NCBI RefSeq assembly: GCF_014931565.1
Contig: NZ_CP063353.1
Coordinates: 1,302,001-1,366,000, forward strand
Direction of reading: 5' to 3'
DNA from: Clostridium sp. 'deep sea'
GTDB lineage: Bacteria; Bacillota; UBA994; PWPR01
Length of the DNA stretch: 64,000 nucleotides
Within the stretch, counting starts at the first letter, position 1. Every line of letters begins with the position of its first letter. The notes under the pieces are model-generated. The model saw nothing but the letters and a program-made list of their open reading frames with translations, was not told where the DNA came from and did not search any database. The position numbers and the translations under genes are program-made. This document shows, piece after piece, positions 1 through 9,859 of the stretch.

Positions 1-2562
1 ATCATTAGGTATGAAAATAAGCTTAACGTTATCTGGTAATAAAAACGCATTGTTTTCACTAACATCAGTAATAGAATACCAGTATCCGTCTTTTAAATAT
101 TGAACTAATCCGTTATTATTTACAGAGGTAATTGCAACACCTTTAGTGCCATTTGGATAGTCAATTCTATCCTTAACTATCTCAGATATTAGTAATCCAT
201 CTCTATCACTAAAGTCTTCTTTTTTTGTATAAAGAAGCTCTGGGGTAGATTTTAAAACTACAGGTGGACCATTATCTATCTCATCATCAACTATTGTAAG
301 TGTAGCTGATTTTATGCCACATACCGCACCACCATAGATATTTTTTAGGTTAATAGAAATGGTTTCATTACATTCAATAATACTATCATCGTTAATATTT
401 ACAATGAAATTCTTTGTTGATTCTCCTACATTAAATATTAGTTCATTACCAGTAACACTAAAGTCATCACTATCTGCTGTAATTCCAGCTACCTCACAGA
501 TAACTTTTGTTGTTTTATTCATTCCACCTGTTTTATTCACTATTACATTAATTGAGTTATTTTCATTTACACTAAATGTATTACTACTTAAACTTACAAC
601 TCCATCTTGATCACCAAAAACATTAAATCTAAATATCTCAGTTACAGTATTAACATCATCTTGTACTTCAATTGTTATATTAGCTGATCCCACTTCATCT
701 GTATTGGGTGTAAGAGCTATTTTTTTTGCTGAACCAGTTCCACTTACTAGTATATTTTTATTAGATATTAAACTCTCATTATCTGATGTAACAGCCACTT
801 GGATGTTTTCCATATTAGTATCACAATCAAAAATATCTATATCTATACTTATTGGGGTATTTTTTAAAGTACTAACTGGAAAATCAGCTTTATTATAATC
901 CTGCCAACTAGCACATCCACTAATACTTGCTGTTGAACTAAAGCCTGCAGAACTATTACATACTAGGTTATTAGCAGTATTTCCACTTTCTTCATTTAAG
1001 GGATAGTAAGCCAATAATCCTTGTTCTGCACCTGTAAGGTTATTATGCATCTCATTAACTATCTGTTTGGCACTTTTGGCATAGTTCCAAACTCTAACAT
1101 CTTTCATATATCCATTAAATAATGAATCTGTGCTCCAGTTACTTCTACCTAGATAGTTTGTAGTACGTTCAATATTTGGTTTTATATGACCTTCCCCTTC
1201 AATCATCAATTGGCCATTCCAATAAATTAACATTTTTTTTGTATTGTCATCATATATGAATGCAGTATGTATCCATTCATTGTCTGGAATAAATTGTGTT
1301 GTGGTTATATCTTTTATTTCATTATCTTTGCGTATTTGAAATAAATTTTTAGTAGTATTACCACTAACTGAAGCTAGAATATTATTATTTTCAGTGCCAA
1401 TACCAAAATCAAAGAATCTCCTCCAATTATCTCTGGCACTCCATTTGGTCCACATCTCTATGGTAAATGAATTACTTAAGGTCATAGAACCAATATCTAT
1501 GTAATCATCTCCATCAAACTTAAGTATTTTATGACTATTGCTATATGTTATTATAGGTGGATTAGGATAGCCAGTAATATTTACATCTACTGAATCAATC
1601 CAATCAACATCAATAATATTTAAAAAACTATCGCCATATTCAACTATATAACCACCCATATTGCCTATTTGCTGATGTGGAAAATCATTCCATGTACCCT
1701 TCATTTCTTCATGAAAGATGCCATCCCAATATCCTGAATGCATATGAAGATAATCTTCATTATTACCATGGTTATTAGGCTCAACTCCAGCATTCCAGTT
1801 ATTGTACATATTATTTACTGTAATTCCTCCTACTTTTGAGCCTAATCCACTCCAAAACTGAGTATTTTCACTTGTAATTGGGCTAGTAACCCACTTCCAT
1901 TCGCCTTCTTGATTATTGTCTTCAGCTCCTAGCCAGCCATTAGCTTCACATTTACTAGCAACAAACTCATTTTCTTCTTGTGAAGTAATTACTGCTAAAT
2001 ATCCATTAATACCACAAATTGATCTTTGACTTGCAGCATCTCTAGCATCACTCCACGAAATGTTTGTAGCATTAACAAACTCGTAGAAATGGCCGTTAAA
2101 GTACATTAAGTTAAACTCTTTTCCATCCTGTAATCTGTTTACAATATATTCAATTTTTTTTGTACCTGTTGTAGCTGTAGTGTTTAGTTTTATTCCCCTT
2201 AAAAAATCTTGATATGTAGCTACATCAGCAATACCAGTTACCTCTAATACCCCATTATTGCTATTATACGTAGCAGTAAGCCCAGTAATATTATTAAATG
2301 TCAATGAATCTTCATGTTTATTGAAGTTGCCAGATATATATACTTTTGCTCCACATAAGTTACTCGCTGGATCACTAGCTTGAACACTTAGGTTTGCATC
2401 TATAACCTGTTCTCCACCGCCATAGTTGTAATTAATACTAGCTGCTACATCTACTAATAATTCTGAGTCACTTGCTTCAACTGCAAAAAATATTGAACTA
2501 ATAAGAATCAATATTAAAGATACAACTACACCCCTACTAACACCATTTTTGAGTAAAATCAT
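1..2562 (-). CDS. Large secreted multidomain adhesin, partial (C-terminus beyond left edge)
   Basis: The minus strand is open for 854 codons, with no stop before the window edge. The ATG at 2562 follows a strong ribosome site (AGGAGTGG). Residues about 8-28 form a signal segment ending FFAVEA. Residues about 30-135 resemble an adhesin beta-sandwich repeat. Residues about 137-309 look like a C-type lectin fold: WLGAEDNNQEGEWKWV near 208, EPNN..EDYL near 260, GTWNDFP near 288 and GYIVEYG near 302. Residues about 349-528 look like a LamG/concanavalin-like domain (FDGDDYIDIG to LLAYYPL). Residues about 650-765 resemble Calx-beta (FSVNENNSINV to TLTIVDDEID). GYWYSI near 824 starts another Ig-like adhesin module. 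This is probably a cell-surface, carbohydrate- or protein-binding protein. Domain calls rest on motif recognition. The anchor and full length are not visible. Confidence 0.85.
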   Translation of the reverse strand, partial: MILLKNGVSRGVVVSLILILISSIFFAVEASDSELLVDVAASINYNYGGGEQVIDANLSVQASDPASNLCGAKVYISGNFNKHEDSLTFNNITGLTATYNSNNGVLEVTGIADVATYQDFLRGIKLNTTATTGTKKIEYIVNRLQDGKEFNLMYFNGHFYEFVNATNISWSDARDAASQRSICGINGYLAVITSQEENEFVASKCEANGWLGAEDNNQEGEWKWVTSPITSENTQFWSGLGSKVGGITVNNMYNNWNAGVEPNNHGNNEDYLHMHSGYWDGIFHEEMKGTWNDFPHQQIGNMGGYIVEYGDSFLNIIDVDWIDSVDVNITGYPNPPIITYSNSHKILKFDGDDYIDIGSMTLSNSFTIEMWTKWSARDNWRRFFDFGIGTENNNILASVSGNTTKNLFQIRKDNEIKDITTTQFIPDNEWIHTAFIYDDNTKKMLIYWNGQLMIEGEGHIKPNIERTTNYLGRSNWSTDSLFNGYMKDVRVWNYAKSAKQIVNEMHNNLTGAEQGLLAYYPLNEESGNTANNLVCNSSAGFSSTASISGCASWQDYNKADFPVSTLKNTPISIDIDIFDCDTNMENIQVAVTSDNESLISNKNILVSGTGSAKKIALTPNTDEVGSANITIEVQDDVNTVTEIFRFNVFGDQDGVVSLSSNTFSVNENNSINVIVNKTGGMNKTTKVICEVAGITADSDDFSVTGNELIFNVGESTKNFIVNINDDSIIECNETISINLKNIYGGAVCGIKSATLTIVDDEIDNGPPVVLKSTPELLYTKKEDFSDRDGLLISEIVKDRIDYPNGTKGVAITSVNNNGLVQYLKDGYWYSITDVSENNAFLLPDNVKLIFIPND

Positions 2563-2596
2563 AACTCCACTCCTAAGCTTTGTTTTTTTGCTAAAG

Positions 2597-2734
2597 CTAT
2601 TTCATGTTAAAGTCTTCCCTCATCTTCTTAGAAGATGGAGATACTACCATTTCATCAGCTAATTTTAAGGCGGTTATTTTGATTAAAAATATATTTAATC
2701 TATGTAATATAATTTTGTTATTAAAAGCTATCAT
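2597..2734 (-). pseudogene. Remnant of a MarR-family regulator (HTH fragment)
   Basis: A 45-codon stretch encodes FLIKITALKLADEMVV followed by SPSSKKM. This aligns with the helix-turn-helix of the intact MarR gene just upstream (YLFKKITPSQLADEVKV, SRPASTKM). It lacks both flanking dimerisation helices and has no clear ribosome site, so it is probably a decayed tandem copy. The plus-strand frame over the same bases has no coding character. Confidence 0.6.
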
Positions 2735-2899
2735 TCATATTACCTTTCGCTATAGTAAGTTAACCATAGTTAACTCACTATCTATAATATATTTATACGA
2801 CATATTTTTCAATAGACAAGTGGCAGTTTTATTACTAAATATATTAATGAAAGCAGAGTTGTTAGGTTATTATGCCTAGATTTAGCAAACTTAGCTATT

Positions 2900-2938
2900 T
2901 ACTAAAAAACAAACACAATACCTAGGCATGTGTTTGTT
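2900..2938 (-). terminator. Rho-independent terminator after MarR gene
   Basis: A perfect 10-bp inverted repeat (2908-2917 with 2929-2938) encloses an 11-base loop. On the minus strand it is followed by a run of six T. It lies about 60 bases past the stop of the MarR gene. Confidence 0.8.
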
Positions 2939-3000
2939 AATGATTTATATAAATAATTTTTACTATTATATCATCCAATTTGGTTACCATAAAAAGCTTA

Positions 3001-3426
3001 TTATAGGGAATTATATTCATCAAGCAAGCCATTTAGTTTAAGTGTTAAATCATTGATTTTATCAAGCTCTAAATGCTTATATAATAGGTCAATAAACTCT
3101 TCATTTATTTTATTACTTATTTTATAAATTTCATGCCCTTCTTTTGTTAGGGAAACGGTATAAGTATTTCCCTTTATCTCAGAGGTATTTTTTTCAATAT
3201 AGCCAAGTTTTAACAGCTTTTTAACCATCTTTGTTGAAGCAGGGCGAGAAACTTTCACTTCATCAGCTAATTGCGAGGGGGTTATTTTTTTAAATAAATA
3301 TATTTTATCCATATAATAAAGCATTGAAATAGAGATTGGGATAGTAATATTGAAATAAAGGTTTTCTATTGTCTTATTTAAAAACTTATATAAAATTAAA
3401 TCTAATAGTTCTTTGTAGTCTTTCAT
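3001..3426 (-). CDS. MarR-family transcriptional regulator
   Basis: The protein has 141 residues, normal for the family. A winged helix-turn-helix occupies about residues 45-100 (ITPSQLADEVKVSRPASTKM, then YIEKN and a wing ending YTVSLTKEGHEIY). Long helices at both ends would form the dimer. The ATG at 3426 follows AAGGGGTG. MarR proteins usually repress their own gene and neighbouring efflux or stress genes; the target here is unknown. The gene stands alone, with its own terminator and a decayed relative downstream. Confidence 0.85.
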   Translation of the reverse strand: MKDYKELLDLILYKFLNKTIENLYFNITIPISISMLYYMDKIYLFKKITPSQLADEVKVSRPASTKMVKKLLKLGYIEKNTSEIKGNTYTVSLTKEGHEIYKISNKINEEFIDLLYKHLELDKINDLTLKLNGLLDEYNSL

Positions 3427-3715
3427 TTTTACACCCCTTAAATGATATACTTATCTAATAATTATATTATCTTTTTCATTTTCTAATATCAATAGTAAAG
3501 GTATAATATTAGTTTTGAAACTTTATCCTAATATATTTTAAACTCTAAATGTAACATTTATTAAAAATGTTATATATAAAACTGCAAATTACCAAACTAA
3601 GGTCAGTTCCTTGTTATGTTTAGGTAAGGTTTAAACATTTTTTATTTTTATCAAGAATATAGCCAACAAAATAAGTTTAAAAAATTCAATTATTTGGTGA
3701 CATAAATTGATGAGC

Positions 3716-3740
3716 AAAAAACCGACTCATACGAGTCGGT
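3716..3740 (-). terminator. Terminator after clpX
   Basis: An 8-bp GC-rich stem (3721-3728 with 3733-3740) with a 4-base loop is followed on the minus strand by TTTTT. It lies directly after the clpX stop codon. Confidence 0.9.
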
Positions 3741-3745
3741 TTTAT

Positions 3746-4999
3746 TTAAGCACTATGATTCTTTTTATCTTTAGATGATCGAACTATAATTGGTTCTTCG
3801 TCATCATTAATTACGCCATCAGTAATAATACATTTTGAGATATCATCTTTAGAAGGCAACTCATACATAAGCTCTAACATTAGTTTTTCTAATACAGATC
3901 TTAATCCACGTGCACCAGTTTCTAGCTTAATGGCTTTTTTAGCTACCGAACGTAATGCCTCTTCTGTAAACTCAAGCTCTACATTATCAAAAGATAATAG
4001 TTTTTGATACTGCTTGGTTAATGAGTTTTTAGGTTCATCTAAAATCTGCATTAAAGCCTCTTCATCTAAAGCATCAAGGGTAGCTATAACCGGTACACGA
4101 CCAGCAAACTCTGGTATTAATCCATATCGAAGTAAATCTTGTGGAACTACTTCTTTAAGAATTTCACCAATTTGTTTTTCCTCTTTGCTCTGAATATCTG
4201 CACCAAAACCCATTGACTTTTTGTTGATACGCTTTTTAATAACATCATCAAGACCACCAAATGCTCCACCACAAATAAATAGTACATTTGTTGTATCAAT
4301 CTGAATAAACTCTTGATGGGGGTGTTTTCTTCCACCTTGGGGTGGAACACTAGCCACTGTACCTTCAAGAATTTTAAGTAAAGCTTGCTGTACACCTTCA
4401 CCTGATACATCTCTTGTTATAGATGGATTATCAGATTTACGGGCAATTTTATCTATCTCATCGATATATATAATACCTCTCTCTGCACGCTCTACATCGT
4501 AATCTGCAGACTGAATAAGTTTCAATAGAATATTCTCTACATCTTCACCTACATAACCAGCCTCAGTTAAGGATGTTGCATCTGCAATAGCAAAAGGTAC
4601 ATTTAAAAACTTTGCCAACGTTTGAGCTAAAAATGTCTTACCAACACCAGTCGGTCCTATTAAAACAATGTTACTTTTACCAAGTTCTACATCGTCTTTT
4701 TCTACAGCTGAGTTAATTCGTTTATAGTGATTATAAACAGCTACAGCAAGTGTCTTTTTAGCCCTATCCTGACCTATAATGTATTCGTCCAGATGTTTTT
4801 TTATTTCAACTGGTCTAGGTACATTCTTGAGTTCTAGATTTTGGCTTTGCTCAACTTCTTCTTCAATAATAGCCATACAAAGCTCTATGCACTCGTCACA
4901 AATGTAAACACCTGGACCAGCAACAATTTTACGAACTTTATCTTGGGTCTTACCGCAGAAGGAGCATTTAACAAGTCCCTTATCATCAAATTTGAACAT
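3746..4999 (-). CDS. clpX: ATP-dependent Clp protease ATP-binding subunit ClpX
   Basis: This AAA+ unfoldase feeds substrates to ClpP in the cytoplasm. The 417-residue length is standard. The N-terminal C4 zinc-binding domain shows CSFCGK and CDECIELC (about residues 12-41). Walker A is GPTGVGKT and Walker B is IIYIDEID. The sensor-2 region reads [10 protein letters not shown]. The ClpP-docking loop reads MGF rather than the usual IGF, a mild variation. It lies 21 bases downstream of clpP on the same strand and ends at a strong terminator, so it is the last gene of a tig-clpP-clpX run. Confidence 0.98.
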   Translation of the reverse strand: MFKFDDKGLVKCSFCGKTQDKVRKIVAGPGVYICDECIELCMAIIEEEVEQSQNLELKNVPRPVEIKKHLDEYIIGQDRAKKTLAVAVYNHYKRINSAVEKDDVELGKSNIVLIGPTGVGKTFLAQTLAKFLNVPFAIADATSLTEAGYVGEDVENILLKLIQSADYDVERAERGIIYIDEIDKIARKSDNPSITRDVSGEGVQQALLKILEGTVASVPPQGGRKHPHQEFIQIDTTNVLFICGGAFGGLDDVIKKRINKKSMGFGADIQSKEEKQIGEILKEVVPQDLLRYGLIPEFAGRVPVIATLDALDEEALMQILDEPKNSLTKQYQKLLSFDNVELEFTEEALRSVAKKAIKLETGARGLRSVLEKLMLELMYELPSKDDISKCIITDGVINDDEEPIIVRSSKDKKNHSA

Positions 5000-5020
5000 T
5001 GTACACCTACCTTCTAGCCT

Positions 5021-5605
5021 TTAATTCTTTCTTCCCATAATTTTATCGACTATTCCATATGAAACTGCATCCTCAGCAGTTAGCCAATAATCTCTATCAA
5101 CATCACGGGCAACCTTTTTTATATCAGTACCAGTATGATGAGCTAATATTTTATTAAGACGCTCACGTGTTTTTAATATTTGACGGGCGCTAATTTCAAT
5201 ATCAGAAGCCTGACCCTGTGCACCACCATGTGGCTGATGAATCATAACCTCAGCATTTGGCAAAATAAATCTTTTACCATCAGCACCACCAGCTAATAAA
5301 ACAGATGCCATACTGGCTGCTAAACCAACACAAATTGTTGATACATCGGCTTTTATATGTTGCATAGTATCATAAATAGCTAATCCTGCGTTAACTACAC
5401 CTCCAGGGCTATTTATGTAAAGATGAATGTCTTTATCTGGGCTTTCACTCTCTAGAAATAAAAGCTGAGCAATTATAGTGTTTGCAACATTATCATCAAT
5501 GGGGCTACCTAAAAAAACAATACGTTCTTTAAGTAGTCGTGAATAGATATCATAGCTTCTTTCACCGCGATTAGTTTGCTCTACTACCATTGGAACTAAG
5601 TTCAT
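5021..5605 (-). CDS. clpP: ATP-dependent Clp protease proteolytic subunit ClpP
   Basis: This serine peptidase forms the tetradecameric barrel that works with ClpX. The protein has 194 residues. The catalytic triad sits at canonical positions: Ser98 in GLAASMAS, His123 in MIHQPHGG and Asp172 in RDVDRDYW. The ATG at 5605 follows GGGAGG. It lies between tig and clpX on the same strand, the conserved Firmicutes order. Confidence 0.98.
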   Translation of the reverse strand: MNLVPMVVEQTNRGERSYDIYSRLLKERIVFLGSPIDDNVANTIIAQLLFLESESPDKDIHLYINSPGGVVNAGLAIYDTMQHIKADVSTICVGLAASMASVLLAGGADGKRFILPNAEVMIHQPHGGAQGQASDIEISARQILKTRERLNKILAHHTGTDIKKVARDVDRDYWLTAEDAVSYGIVDKIMGRKN

Positions 5606-5689
5606 TAATTCAACCTCCCATACTTAATAATATGATATTACCGTTAATAACTCCTGCAACTTTTAAATATTAGCTAATTTTTTTTGCTC

Positions 5690-7003
5690 TTACTCATTGT
5701 TCCCTTGCTCAGCCTCAATTACAACTGCTTTTTCAGTAATTAATTCTATTGCACGATCTTTTTTCCAACCGTCCTGTAATTGCTGCATAGAATTTGGTTG
5801 AGCTTTAAACATTTTTTTAATATCCTTAACCTTTTGATTATAAGCTTTTGCCATATCTTCAATTCGAGACTCAAACTCATCTTCATTAAGATCTATATTC
5901 TCTGTATTGACAATTTTTTCTAAAACTAAATCTGTTTTAACTCTGCGCTCTGCTTCACTGCGCATTTCTTGTCGATAATCTTCCATAGTTTTGCCAATCA
6001 TTTGCATGTACTGCTCTACAGAGATACCATAATTTTGTAAATTACGAGTACTTTCATTAATAATTGCATCTATCTCCTGCTCAATCATAGGCTCAGGAAT
6101 TTCTACTTCAGATGCATCTACTACTTTAGCTAATACTTCATTACGGAATTTCATGTCTGCTTGGTATTTGGCATTTTCTTCCATTTTTTTCATGGTATCT
6201 ACACGTAAATCTTCAACAGTCTCAAATTCACTTACTTCTAAAACAAAGTCAGTATTTAATTCTGGTACAATTTTACGTTTAACTTCATGAACATGAACCT
6301 TAAAAATTGCCTCTTTACCAGCCAATTCTTCGCTTTGGTAAGGATCTGGGAATGTAACTTTAACTTCTACATCATCTCCTGCTTTACTACCAACTAATTG
6401 TTCTTCATAACCAGGTATAAAACTATTTGAACCTAGTTCTAACATATAGTTTTCAGCAGCACCACCAGCAAAAGCTTCTCCGTCAACAAATCCTTCATAA
6501 TCTATTACAACACTATCTCCATCTAAAGCAGCATCTTCAACGCTCTCTAAACGAGAATGTTTTTCACGCATTGTTTTAAGTTCATCTTCAACTTTTTCCT
6601 CTGTTACAACTTCTACTTCTTTTGAAGCTTCTATACCAGTATATTGCCCTAAGACAACTTCTGGTTTAACTACAACTTTTGCTGTATAAGTAAAAGGTTT
6701 TCCTTGCTCAATATTGGCTTCTGTTATCTCTGGCTGGTCAACTGGATTAATTCCACTCTCTTTAACAGCCTCTGGATATGTTTCATTTAATAAGAAGTCA
6801 ATAGCGTCATCATAAAATATCTCTACACCAAAACGTGACTCTAATAAACGTCTAGGAGCTTTTCCCTTACGAAAACCTGGTAATGTAATGTCACGTGACA
6901 CCTTTTTATAAGCTTTTACTAAAGCTTTATCTACTCTTTCAGCCGAAACTTCAACTTTTAGTTCTATAACATTGGTTTCAACTTTGGTACTTGTAACGTT
7001 CAT
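5690..7003 (-). CDS. tig: Trigger factor (ribosome-associated chaperone and prolyl isomerase)
   Basis: Trigger factor binds nascent chains at the ribosome exit tunnel. The start is placed at 7003 (MNVTSTKVE), directly after GGAGG at 7011-7015. A longer frame to 7111 adds a low-complexity extension not typical of the family. The resulting 437 residues match family length. The N-terminal domain carries the ribosome-docking signature LPGFRKGKAP. The FKBP domain follows at about residues 155-245 (VVIDYEGFVDGEAF, PGYEEQL), then the helical C-terminal chaperone arms. It is the first gene of the tig-clpP-clpX set, with four tRNA genes upstream. Confidence 0.96.
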   Translation of the reverse strand: MNVTSTKVETNVIELKVEVSAERVDKALVKAYKKVSRDITLPGFRKGKAPRRLLESRFGVEIFYDDAIDFLLNETYPEAVKESGINPVDQPEITEANIEQGKPFTYTAKVVVKPEVVLGQYTGIEASKEVEVVTEEKVEDELKTMREKHSRLESVEDAALDGDSVVIDYEGFVDGEAFAGGAAENYMLELGSNSFIPGYEEQLVGSKAGDDVEVKVTFPDPYQSEELAGKEAIFKVHVHEVKRKIVPELNTDFVLEVSEFETVEDLRVDTMKKMEENAKYQADMKFRNEVLAKVVDASEVEIPEPMIEQEIDAIINESTRNLQNYGISVEQYMQMIGKTMEDYRQEMRSEAERRVKTDLVLEKIVNTENIDLNEDEFESRIEDMAKAYNQKVKDIKKMFKAQPNSMQQLQDGWKKDRAIELITEKAVVIEAEQGNNE

Positions 7004-7126
7004 CTTTTGGCCTCCAAATATGCTTGCATTAAAAAATTTACAGCTGCAAGATTTTTGTGATTTTGAATACAATAAATGTATTATACATGATAAAAAGACA
7101 CCTGCCAACAAACTGGTGCCTTAAAA

Positions 7127-7201
7127 TGGAGCGGAAGACGAGATTCGAACTCGCGACCCTCGCCTTGGCAAGGCGATGCTCTACCACTGAGCTACTTCCG
7201 C
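7127..7201 (-). tRNA. tRNA-Gly(GCC)
   Basis: The full cloverleaf reads on the minus strand. Acceptor GCGGAAG pairs with CTTCCGC, the D-loop is AGCTCAGTGGTAGAGC, the anticodon loop is TTGCCAA, the T-loop is GTTCGAATC, and CCA is encoded at 7127-7129. Confidence 0.97.
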
Positions 7202-7205
7202 ATAA

Positions 7206-7281
7206 TGGCTGGGGCTATAGGATTTGAACCTATGAATGCCGGAGTCAAAGTCCGGTGCCTTAACCACTTGGCCAAGCCCCA
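7206..7281 (-). tRNA. tRNA-Gln(TTG)
   Basis: Minus-strand cloverleaf with acceptor TGGGGCT pairing with AGCCCCA, anticodon loop CTTTGAC, T-loop GTTCAAATC and encoded CCA at 7206-7208. It is four bases from tRNA-Gly, so probably co-transcribed. Confidence 0.96.
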
Positions 7282-7294
7282 ACTTATTGTTTTA

Positions 7295-7372
7295 TGGGGT
7301 GAATGATGGGAATTGAACCCACGGCCTCTAGGGCCACAACCTAGCGCTCTAACCGACTGAGCTACATCCACC
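7295..7372 (-). tRNA. tRNA-His(GTG)
   Basis: The minus-strand cloverleaf has anticodon loop TTGTGGC and T-loop GTTCAATTC. An extra 5' G (7372) faces C73, the G-1 identity element of tRNA-His. CCA is encoded at 7295-7297. Confidence 0.96.
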
Positions 7373-7391
7373 ATATAAAGAAAGTGTCATG

Positions 7392-7468
<77 letters not shown>

Positions 7469-7517
7469 TTGCTGACAAAAGGCATTATATCGCAATTATG
7501 CGATCACGTCAAGCATT

Positions 7518-8114
7518 TTATTGCCAAATAGTTGACATTAAATCATAAAGTTTTGTAAATGCTTTTCCTCTATGACTCACTTTGTTCTTTTGATCGTCAT
7601 CCATTTGAGCAAATGTTTTATTGGCTTCCGGCACAAAGAATAAAGGATCATAGCCAAAACCATTATCACCAACAGATTCTCTTGTTATTATTCCCTTACA
7701 TTCGCCTTCTACTACATGTTTTTCCCCGTTGGGCATTACAAGAGCTATAGCTGAGGTAAAATGAGCAGTTCTACTATTAACTGGTACATCGTCTAGTAAT
7801 ATTAGTAGTTTATTGTTGTTATCTTGATCTGTAGAATTTTCTCCAGCAAAGCGAGCTGAATAAACCCCTGGCTCACCGTTTAAATAGTCTACACATAAAC
7901 CTGAGTCGTCAGCTATTGCAGGTAACCCTGTATACTCCATATAAGCGGTTGCTTTTTTTAATGCGTTTCCAGCAAAGGTATCTTGATCTTCTATTACCTC
8001 TAGTGTTTTGTCTAAATCATCTATGGAAATGATTTGGAGATTTAGAGATGACAGTAAACTTTGTAGTTCTTTTATTTTGCCTTTGTTAGTTGTTGCTAAA
8101 ACTATTTTATTCAT
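7518..8114 (-). CDS. rdgB: XTP/dITP diphosphatase (RdgB/HAM1 family)
   Basis: This enzyme hydrolyses non-canonical purine triphosphates (XTP, dITP, ITP) to monophosphates and so cleans the nucleotide pool. The protein has 198 residues, family-typical. Signatures are LATTNKGKIKEL near the N-terminus, DDSGLCVDYLNGEPGVYSAR and FGYDPLF with SHRGKAF near the C-terminus. It starts seven bases after the rph stop, so it is translated from the same message. The rph-rdgB pairing is common in Firmicutes. Confidence 0.95.
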   Translation of the reverse strand: MNKIVLATTNKGKIKELQSLLSSLNLQIISIDDLDKTLEVIEDQDTFAGNALKKATAYMEYTGLPAIADDSGLCVDYLNGEPGVYSARFAGENSTDQDNNNKLLILLDDVPVNSRTAHFTSAIALVMPNGEKHVVEGECKGIITRESVGDNGFGYDPLFFVPEANKTFAQMDDDQKNKVSHRGKAFTKLYDLMSTIWQ

Positions 8115-8121
8115 AATGTCC

Positions 8122-8838
8122 CTACTTAGTTAAAGTTTTTTCTTGATTTTCAAAAAGCTCATTGATACCCTTTTGGGCCAGCGATAACATTTCCTGTAAT
8201 TGGTTATATGAAAATACAGACTCTTCACCTGTTCCTTGAATCTCAATAAACTTATTGTTATCCATCATTACTACGTTCATGTCCACATCTGCTTTAACAT
8301 CTTCTCGATAGCATAAATCTAAAATTGGTTTGCCATTAACAATACCTACACTTATAGCAGCACATTTACCTTTTAAAGGGTTCGCTTTTAGTATACCATT
8401 TTTCATAAACTTTTGTATTGCTAAAGCTAATGCTATATAACCACCTGTTATTGATGCTGTTCTTGTGCCACCATCTGCCTCAATAACATCGCAATCTATT
8501 GTAATAGTTCTTTCTCCTAGTTTATGTAGATCTATTATTGCACGCAATGATCTACCTATTAATCTTTGGATTTCTTGAGTTCTACCACTAATTTTGAATC
8601 TCTCACGCCTATTTCTTGAAGGTGTAGCGGCAGGGAGCATTGAATATTCTGCTGTAAGCCAACCTTTACCTGATCCTACTAAAAAAGGAGGCACAGATTC
8701 CACCACAGTAGCAGCACATAGAACTCTTGTATTGCCCATACTTATTAGTACACTAGGAACATTGCTCAAAAAATCTGTATTAATTGCTATTTCTCGAAGT
8801 TGATTTTTTTGTCTTCCATCATGGCGCAATTGACTCAC
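8122..8838 (-). CDS. rph: Ribonuclease PH
   Basis: RNase PH is a phosphate-dependent 3'-5' exoribonuclease that trims tRNA 3' ends, fitting the tRNA genes just downstream. The protein has 238 residues. It opens RHDGRQKNQLREI and carries EYSMLPAATPSRNRRE and the phosphate-site motif GGTRTASITGGYIAL. The length matches the single RNase PH domain. It is the first gene of the rph-rdgB unit. Confidence 0.96.
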   Translation of the reverse strand: MSQLRHDGRQKNQLREIAINTDFLSNVPSVLISMGNTRVLCAATVVESVPPFLVGSGKGWLTAEYSMLPAATPSRNRRERFKISGRTQEIQRLIGRSLRAIIDLHKLGERTITIDCDVIEADGGTRTASITGGYIALALAIQKFMKNGILKANPLKGKCAAISVGIVNGKPILDLCYREDVKADVDMNVVMMDNNKFIEIQGTGEESVFSYNQLQEMLSLAQKGINELFENQEKTLTK

Positions 8839-9216
8839 TCATTTCCCTAAATTTTGTTATTTAAGCTTTTAAGATAACGATTTTTGGTAGAAACCTTAGT
8901 TTTGCTGTAGCAAATCACTCAATTTATTCTACAGTCACAGTTTAAAAAAGGCAAGTCAATTGACCGCCAAGTACATTAATTGTTCATTAAATTTTACTTA
9001 CTTACAATAAAACAATGATATTATAAACACATTGGGCATAAAATGCAAGTAGCCAATTTCTTTAATCTTGTTGTATTCACTTGTATACAGACCTTGCAGT
9101 ATAGATATATCAGTTATACCTACAGTACAGATTTATTTACAAGCTACATTGAGTACTGCCGATATTATTTTTACTCAAAAATCATTATTTTATTTACCTA
9201 AATCCTAATTTTAGTT
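8839..9216. other. Intergenic stretch without recognised gene
   Basis: This AT-rich spacer lies upstream of rph. It contains several short imperfect repeats around GTATAC/CTGTA (about 9080-9140). I see no coding frame or RNA structure I can name. The rph promoter should lie at its left end. Confidence 0.4.
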
Positions 9217-9245
9217 ATAAAAAAAGAACTGATAAATCAGTTCTT
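9217..9245 (-). terminator. Terminator after GerMN gene
   Basis: A 10-bp stem (9224-9233 with 9236-9245) is followed on the minus strand by a T-run, 14 bases past the GerMN stop. Confidence 0.85.
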
Positions 9246-9259
9246 AACAAGTTTATTTA

Positions 9260-9859
9260 TTACTTTCTTTTTAAAGGCTGACTAATATCTGTACCATGTG
9301 TCATGGTCGCTTTTATTTCACCCTCAATCATGAATTGAACACTAGTTATAGTTTCGAATTCAGTTAAGGTATATACTATTGAATCTACAGCTACTTGCTC
9401 ATGGTTTTTATCTGTACAGTTTAATAACTCTTTTGAAAAATCAATTTTACATAAACCATCTTCTTTAACAGTAGCTCCTATAACCCTAGTATTAGATGGT
9501 AAAGGAAGCTTCATTTCGGAATCAGTTATTAAGTGAGTATTTGCAACGTCATTTACTAAATGACTAATCGCAGACTTTGCTATACCAACAACCTTAGGAA
9601 TTTCGGTTTTTAATTCAACTATTCCTTGATTATTTTCATCAGCTAAATACAATACTGTTGGTCGTAATTCTATTCCAGGAATATTGTTGTTTTGAGAAGG
9701 TGCAGCCGTACCCTCATTACCCTCATTACTAGGTTGATATTCGGCAACTTCGTTATCTGGGTTTTTATTATCATTTAGCCATGGTAATGAAAACTGACAT
9801 CCACTAAGAATCACAAACATTAATAGAAATAGCAGCAGTACTTTTTTATTAAAAATAAT
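9260..9859 (-). CDS. GerMN-domain lipoprotein (sporulation/germination type)
   Basis: A lipoprotein signal (NKKVLLLFLLMFVILSGC) ends in an LSGC lipobox. A linker rich in N, E and P follows, then a GerMN domain over roughly the last 125 residues (VLYLADENNQGIVELKTEIP to GEIKATMTHG). GerM-type proteins act at the envelope in sporulation or germination. The start is problematic. A strong ribosome site, AGAGGGGG (about 9865-9873), is followed by ATT codons at 9859 and 9856 but by no ATG, GTG or TTG ahead of the signal peptide. The only conventional upstream start in frame is TTG at 9946, which lacks a ribosome site. I placed the start at ATT 9859 as a best guess. Confidence 0.75.
   Translation of the reverse strand: MIFNKKVLLLFLLMFVILSGCQFSLPWLNDNKNPDNEVAEYQPSNEGNEGTAAPSQNNNIPGIELRPTVLYLADENNQGIVELKTEIPKVVGIAKSAISHLVNDVANTHLITDSEMKLPLPSNTRVIGATVKEDGLCKIDFSKELLNCTDKNHEQVAVDSIVYTLTEFETITSVQFMIEGEIKATMTHGTDISQPLKRK

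Noticed and set aside
2604-2879. 91-codon plus-strand ORF
   Set aside because: The minus strand of the same bases is a recognisable MarR remnant, and the plus frame has no ribosome site.
7192-7374. 60-codon minus-strand ORF
   Set aside because: It lies over the tRNA-His and tRNA-Gln genes. Its apparent protein is a translation of tRNA sequence.
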